Assembly: GCA_039934035.1 (NCBI GenBank)
Contig: JBDTMZ010000025.1
Span: 1-64,000 of the forward strand
Length of the DNA: 64,000 nt
Reading direction: 5' to 3'
Origin: Solibacter sp039934035
Lineage (GTDB): Bacteria > Acidobacteriota > Terriglobia > Bryobacterales > Bryobacteraceae
Positions within the stretch are counted from its first letter, which is position 1. Every line of letters begins with the position of its first letter. The notes under the pieces are model-generated. The model was not told where the DNA came from. It saw nothing but the letters and a program-made list of their open reading frames with translations, and did not search any database. Both the position numbers and the translations under genes were made by a program. Below, in pieces: positions 61,468 through 64,000 of this stretch.

Positions 61468-62487
61468 ATGAATGTCTTTGAACTGACACGCGCACTCATC
61501 GATATCGAATCCATCACCAACAACGAGGAGCGCGTTGGCAATTACCTCTACGATTACCTCGCCCCTCTGGTTGCCCTCTACGACGGCCACATCGAGCGCA
61601 TCGAGGTGGAGCCGCGCCGCTTCAACGTCTTCGCCAGTTGGGGCGAGTCGCTGATCGTCACCCTCTCCACCCACCTCGATACCGTGCCGCCCTTCTTCAC
61701 CTCGCGCGAAGACGATGACTTCATCTGGGGACGCGGCGCCTGCGACACCAAGGGCATCATCGCGAGCATGATCAAGTCCATCGAGGCCCTGCTCGAAGCC
61801 GGCCAGCGCGGCTTTGGCCTGCTCCTTGTAGTCGGCGAGGAGCGCAACTCGGCCGGCGCCTACAAGGCCGCCCAAACTCCGCGCGGCTCGCGCTACGTCA
61901 TCAACGGCGAACCTACCGAAAACCAGCTCGCCCTCGGCAGCAAAGGCGCCCTGCGCTATGAAGTCTGCGCCTCCGGCCGGATGGCCCACTCCGCCTACCC
62001 TGAACTGGGCGATTCCGCCATCCACAAACTGCTCGACGCGCTCGCCGACATCCGCAAGATCGCGCTACCGGTGGACGATCTGCTCGGCCCCAGCACCCTC
62101 AACATCGGCACCCTCTCCGGGGGCCGCGCCCCCAACGTGATCGCGGACGAAGCCAAGGCCGATATCATGATTCGTCTCGTCGGCGATTCCAGCGACACTA
62201 AAGCCGCCCTGCAGCGCGCCGCCGAAGGCCGCGCCGAATTGCGCGAAGTAATCGAAATTCCCGCCGTCCGCCTCGGTGCGGTCGCCGGCATTCCCACCAC
62301 CGTGGTGGCCTTCACCACCGACATCCCGGCCTTCAACGGAGCCTGGGGCGAACCCTTTCTCATCGGCCCCGGCACCATTCACGTCGCACATACTTCCGAA
62401 GAGCGCGTGCCCAAAGCGCAGCTCCTCGAAGCCGTGCAAATCTATCAGACCATCGTAAAGGAATTATGCAAACGCGAATCGAAGTAG
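61468..62487 (+). CDS. M20-family deacylase/desuccinylase of lysine biosynthesis (DapE-like)
   Basis: 339 residues from the ATG at 61468, the first start after the riboswitch. Metal ligands fit THLDTVPP (H69, D71), GRGACDTKG (D93), GEERNSAG (catalytic Glu-Glu) and INGEPTE; a second His is in VAHTSEE near the end. The M20 family includes DapE, ArgE and LysK. The lysine riboswitch and following asd-lysC genes favour DapE (succinyl-diaminopimelate desuccinylase) or LysK over ArgE. The 3' end overlaps asd by 22 nt. Confidence 0.85.
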   Translation: MNVFELTRALIDIESITNNEERVGNYLYDYLAPLVALYDGHIERIEVEPRRFNVFASWGESLIVTLSTHLDTVPPFFTSREDDDFIWGRGACDTKGIIASMIKSIEALLEAGQRGFGLLLVVGEERNSAGAYKAAQTPRGSRYVINGEPTENQLALGSKGALRYEVCASGRMAHSAYPELGDSAIHKLLDALADIRKIALPVDDLLGPSTLNIGTLSGGRAPNVIADEAKADIMIRLVGDSSDTKAALQRAAEGRAELREVIEIPAVRLGAVAGIPTTVVAFTTDIPAFNGAWGEPFLIGPGTIHVAHTSEERVPKAQLLEAVQIYQTIVKELCKRESK

Positions 62488-63512
62488 GCATTCTCGGCGC
62501 CACCGGCATGGTGGGCCAGCACTTTATCAAGTTCCTCCAGGGGAACCCGTGGTTCGACCTGAAGTGGCTCGGAGCCAGCGATCGCTCCGCCAGCAAGAAG
62601 TATAAGGACGCCATGACGTGGCATCTTGCGGGCGGCACGCCGGATTCCGTCGCCGGACTCACGGTCGAAGAGTGCCGGCCGGGCAATGCGCCGAAGCTGC
62701 TCTTCTCCGCCATGGATGCCGGCGTCGCCACCGAAATCGAGCGCTCGTTTGCCGAAGCCGGACACGTCGTCGTCTCCAACTCGCGCAATCACCGCATGGA
62801 GCGCGATGTGCCGCTGCTCGTGCCCGAAGTCAATGCCGACCACCTGAAGCTCGTCCCCGAACAGAAAGCGCGCGGCTGGAAAGGTCAGATCGTCACCAAC
62901 CCGAACTGCTCCACCATCGGACTGGTGATGGCACTCGGCCCACTGAAGCAGTTCGGCATCGAAAAGATCATCGTCACCACGATGCAGGCTATCTCCGGCG
63001 CTGGCTATCCTGGCGTGCCCTCCATGGACATCATGGGCAACGTAGTTCCGTTCATCGGCGGCGAAGAGGAAAAGATGGAGATGGAGACCCAGAAGATTCT
63101 GGGCGATTTCGCGGGCGACCATATCGAACCCCTCTCCGCCAAGGTCAGCGCGCACTGCAACCGCGTCCCCGTGGTGGACGGCCACACCGAGAGCGTCTCC
63201 GTCGAGTTTGCCACCAAGCCCTCGCTCGACGAAGTCCGCCACGCGCTGGAAAGTTTTCGCGGCGAACCGCAGGCCCTCAACCTGCCGAGCGCGCCGCCCA
63301 ATCCCGTGATCTACATGCAGGAAGCCAACCGCCCGCAACCGCGAAAGGACGCCGAACGCGAGCGCGGCATGGCCGCCTTCGTCGGCCGCCTGCGCCCCTG
63401 CACCGTCTTCGATTACAAGTTCGTCGTGCTCAGCCACAACACCATTCGCGGCGCCGCCGGCGCTGCCGTGCTGAATGCCGAACTGATGCATGCGAAAGGG
63501 ATGCTCGCGTAA
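62466..63512 (+). CDS. asd: Aspartate-semialdehyde dehydrogenase
   Basis: 348 residues. NADP-binding GILGATGMVGQ begins the protein; the catalytic Cys is in VTNPNCSTIGL (near residue 149); SAHCNRVPVVDGHTESVSVE contains the active-site His region. The sequence is of the archaeal/fungal-like type (QAISGAGYPGVPSMDIMGN). It reduces aspartyl phosphate to aspartate semialdehyde for lysine, threonine and methionine. Overlaps the upstream gene by 22 nt and lysC by 1 nt. Confidence 0.95.
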   Translation: MQTRIEVGILGATGMVGQHFIKFLQGNPWFDLKWLGASDRSASKKYKDAMTWHLAGGTPDSVAGLTVEECRPGNAPKLLFSAMDAGVATEIERSFAEAGHVVVSNSRNHRMERDVPLLVPEVNADHLKLVPEQKARGWKGQIVTNPNCSTIGLVMALGPLKQFGIEKIIVTTMQAISGAGYPGVPSMDIMGNVVPFIGGEEEKMEMETQKILGDFAGDHIEPLSAKVSAHCNRVPVVDGHTESVSVEFATKPSLDEVRHALESFRGEPQALNLPSAPPNPVIYMQEANRPQPRKDAERERGMAAFVGRLRPCTVFDYKFVVLSHNTIRGAAGAAVLNAELMHAKGMLA

Positions 63513-64000
63513 TGATTGTCATGAAGTTCGGCGGCACCTCGGTAGAGAGCGCCGCCGCCATCGAACGCGTTGCCGGAATTGTGCGCGCCCGCGAGGCGCG
63601 CCGCCCCGTTGTGGTGGTCTCCGCCATGGGCAAGACCACCAACAAACTGCTTGAAATCGCAGGCACCGCCATCAAGGGCAAGCGCGAGGAATACATCCGC
63701 CTGCTCCACGACCTCCGCGACTACCATTCGCGCGAGGCCCGCCAGATTGTGCCCCTCAGCGACCGCGCGGAGCTTGACCGCTTCCTCGACGAGCACTTTC
63801 AAGAGCTCACCGAACTGGTCAAAGGTCTCGCCGTACTCGGCGAACTCACGCCGCGCTCCATCGACGCCATCTCCAGCTACGGCGAGCGGCTCTCCAGCTA
63901 CATCGTCACTCTCGGCTTCCGCCATTTCGGGATGCAGGCCGCGCACGTCGATGCGCGCGACGTCATCATCACCGACAGGCGCCACACCGCCGCTCTGCCC
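63512..64000 (+). CDS. lysC: Aspartate kinase, 5' part (runs off right edge)
   Basis: 163 codons are visible from the ATG at 63512, which overlaps the asd stop (TAATG). MIVMKFGGTSVESAAAIERV is the aspartokinase start; VVVVSAMGKTTNKLLEIA and AISSYGERLSSYIV continue the kinase domain. It phosphorylates aspartate in the first step of lysine biosynthesis. The C-terminal ACT domains, which would decide about feedback inhibition, lie outside the window. Confidence 0.92.
   Translation, partial: MIVMKFGGTSVESAAAIERVAGIVRAREARRPVVVVSAMGKTTNKLLEIAGTAIKGKREEYIRLLHDLRDYHSREARQIVPLSDRAELDRFLDEHFQELTELVKGLAVLGELTPRSIDAISSYGERLSSYIVTLGFRHFGMQAAHVDARDVIITDRRHTAALP

Overview
The window is a GC-rich (about 60% or more) bacterial chromosome segment. 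Its gene content suggests an acidobacterium near Candidatus Solibacter/Bryobacter: two PEP-CTERM proteins, a PQQ-type sugar dehydrogenase, several sigma-54 activators, an LplT-like MFS protein and MBOAT remnants. This assignment rests on gene content and protein style only; no marker gene is present. No tRNA, rRNA, insertion sequence or CRISPR array was seen.

Layout. 1-746: 5' part of an LplT-type MFS gene. 901-3023: a sigma-54 activator, then a decayed gene ending in a cytochrome-like tail. 3024-9085: TlpA-like thioredoxin protein, RidA, thioredoxin reductase, a PD40 beta-propeller protein, a cupin and a Gfo/Idh oxidoreductase. 9098-10417: a multiply frameshifted MBOAT acyltransferase. 10549-17880: PEP-CTERM protein, sugar dehydrogenase, Pcm, NAD-type isocitrate dehydrogenase, a polytopic membrane protein, a DUF1016 (YhcG) nuclease with an in-frame palindromic repeat array, and a 56-residue ORF. 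18000-22630: a tightly coupled operon of Omp85-type barrel, DUF4390 protein, NtrY-like kinase and NtrX-like regulator. 22773-24037: RRM protein and a second PEP-CTERM protein.

24231-51045 is a large flagellar region. A minus-strand operon flgM-(flgN-like)-flgK-flgL is preceded by an excellent sigma-28 promoter. Divergent from it is a sigma-54 activator with a degenerate receiver. After a four-gene non-flagellar stretch (28.8-32.3 kb) come the minus-strand operon flgF-flgG-flgA-flgH-flgI-flgJ and the divergent plus-strand run fliK-hyp-flgD-flgE-fliN-fliO-fliP-fliQ-fliR-flhB-flhA-flhF-fliA-(FliN/FliY-like)-hyp. Together these encode the rod, rings, hook, export gate, hook-filament junction and the sigma-28/FlgM checkpoint. 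Filament, motor, MS ring, export ATPase, fliM and flhG are not in the window.

51042-60963 looks like a surface-polysaccharide region: heparinase II/III-family protein, GalT, AsnB-type amidotransferase, GmhA-like isomerase, UPF0104 membrane protein and a Wzm/Wzt-type ABC exporter. A cupin and a membrane hydrolase are interleaved. 61184-64000 is a lysine-biosynthesis operon (M20 deacylase, asd, lysC) behind a sigma-70 promoter and a recognisable lysine riboswitch; lysC runs off the right edge.

Most notable: the 39-bp palindromic repeat array inside the DUF1016 gene, the sigma-28 promoter that fixes the flgM start, the lysine riboswitch, a FlgH without any cysteine, a minimal FlgD, two FliN-type proteins without fliM or flhG nearby, and two unknown proteins embedded in the flagellar operon.
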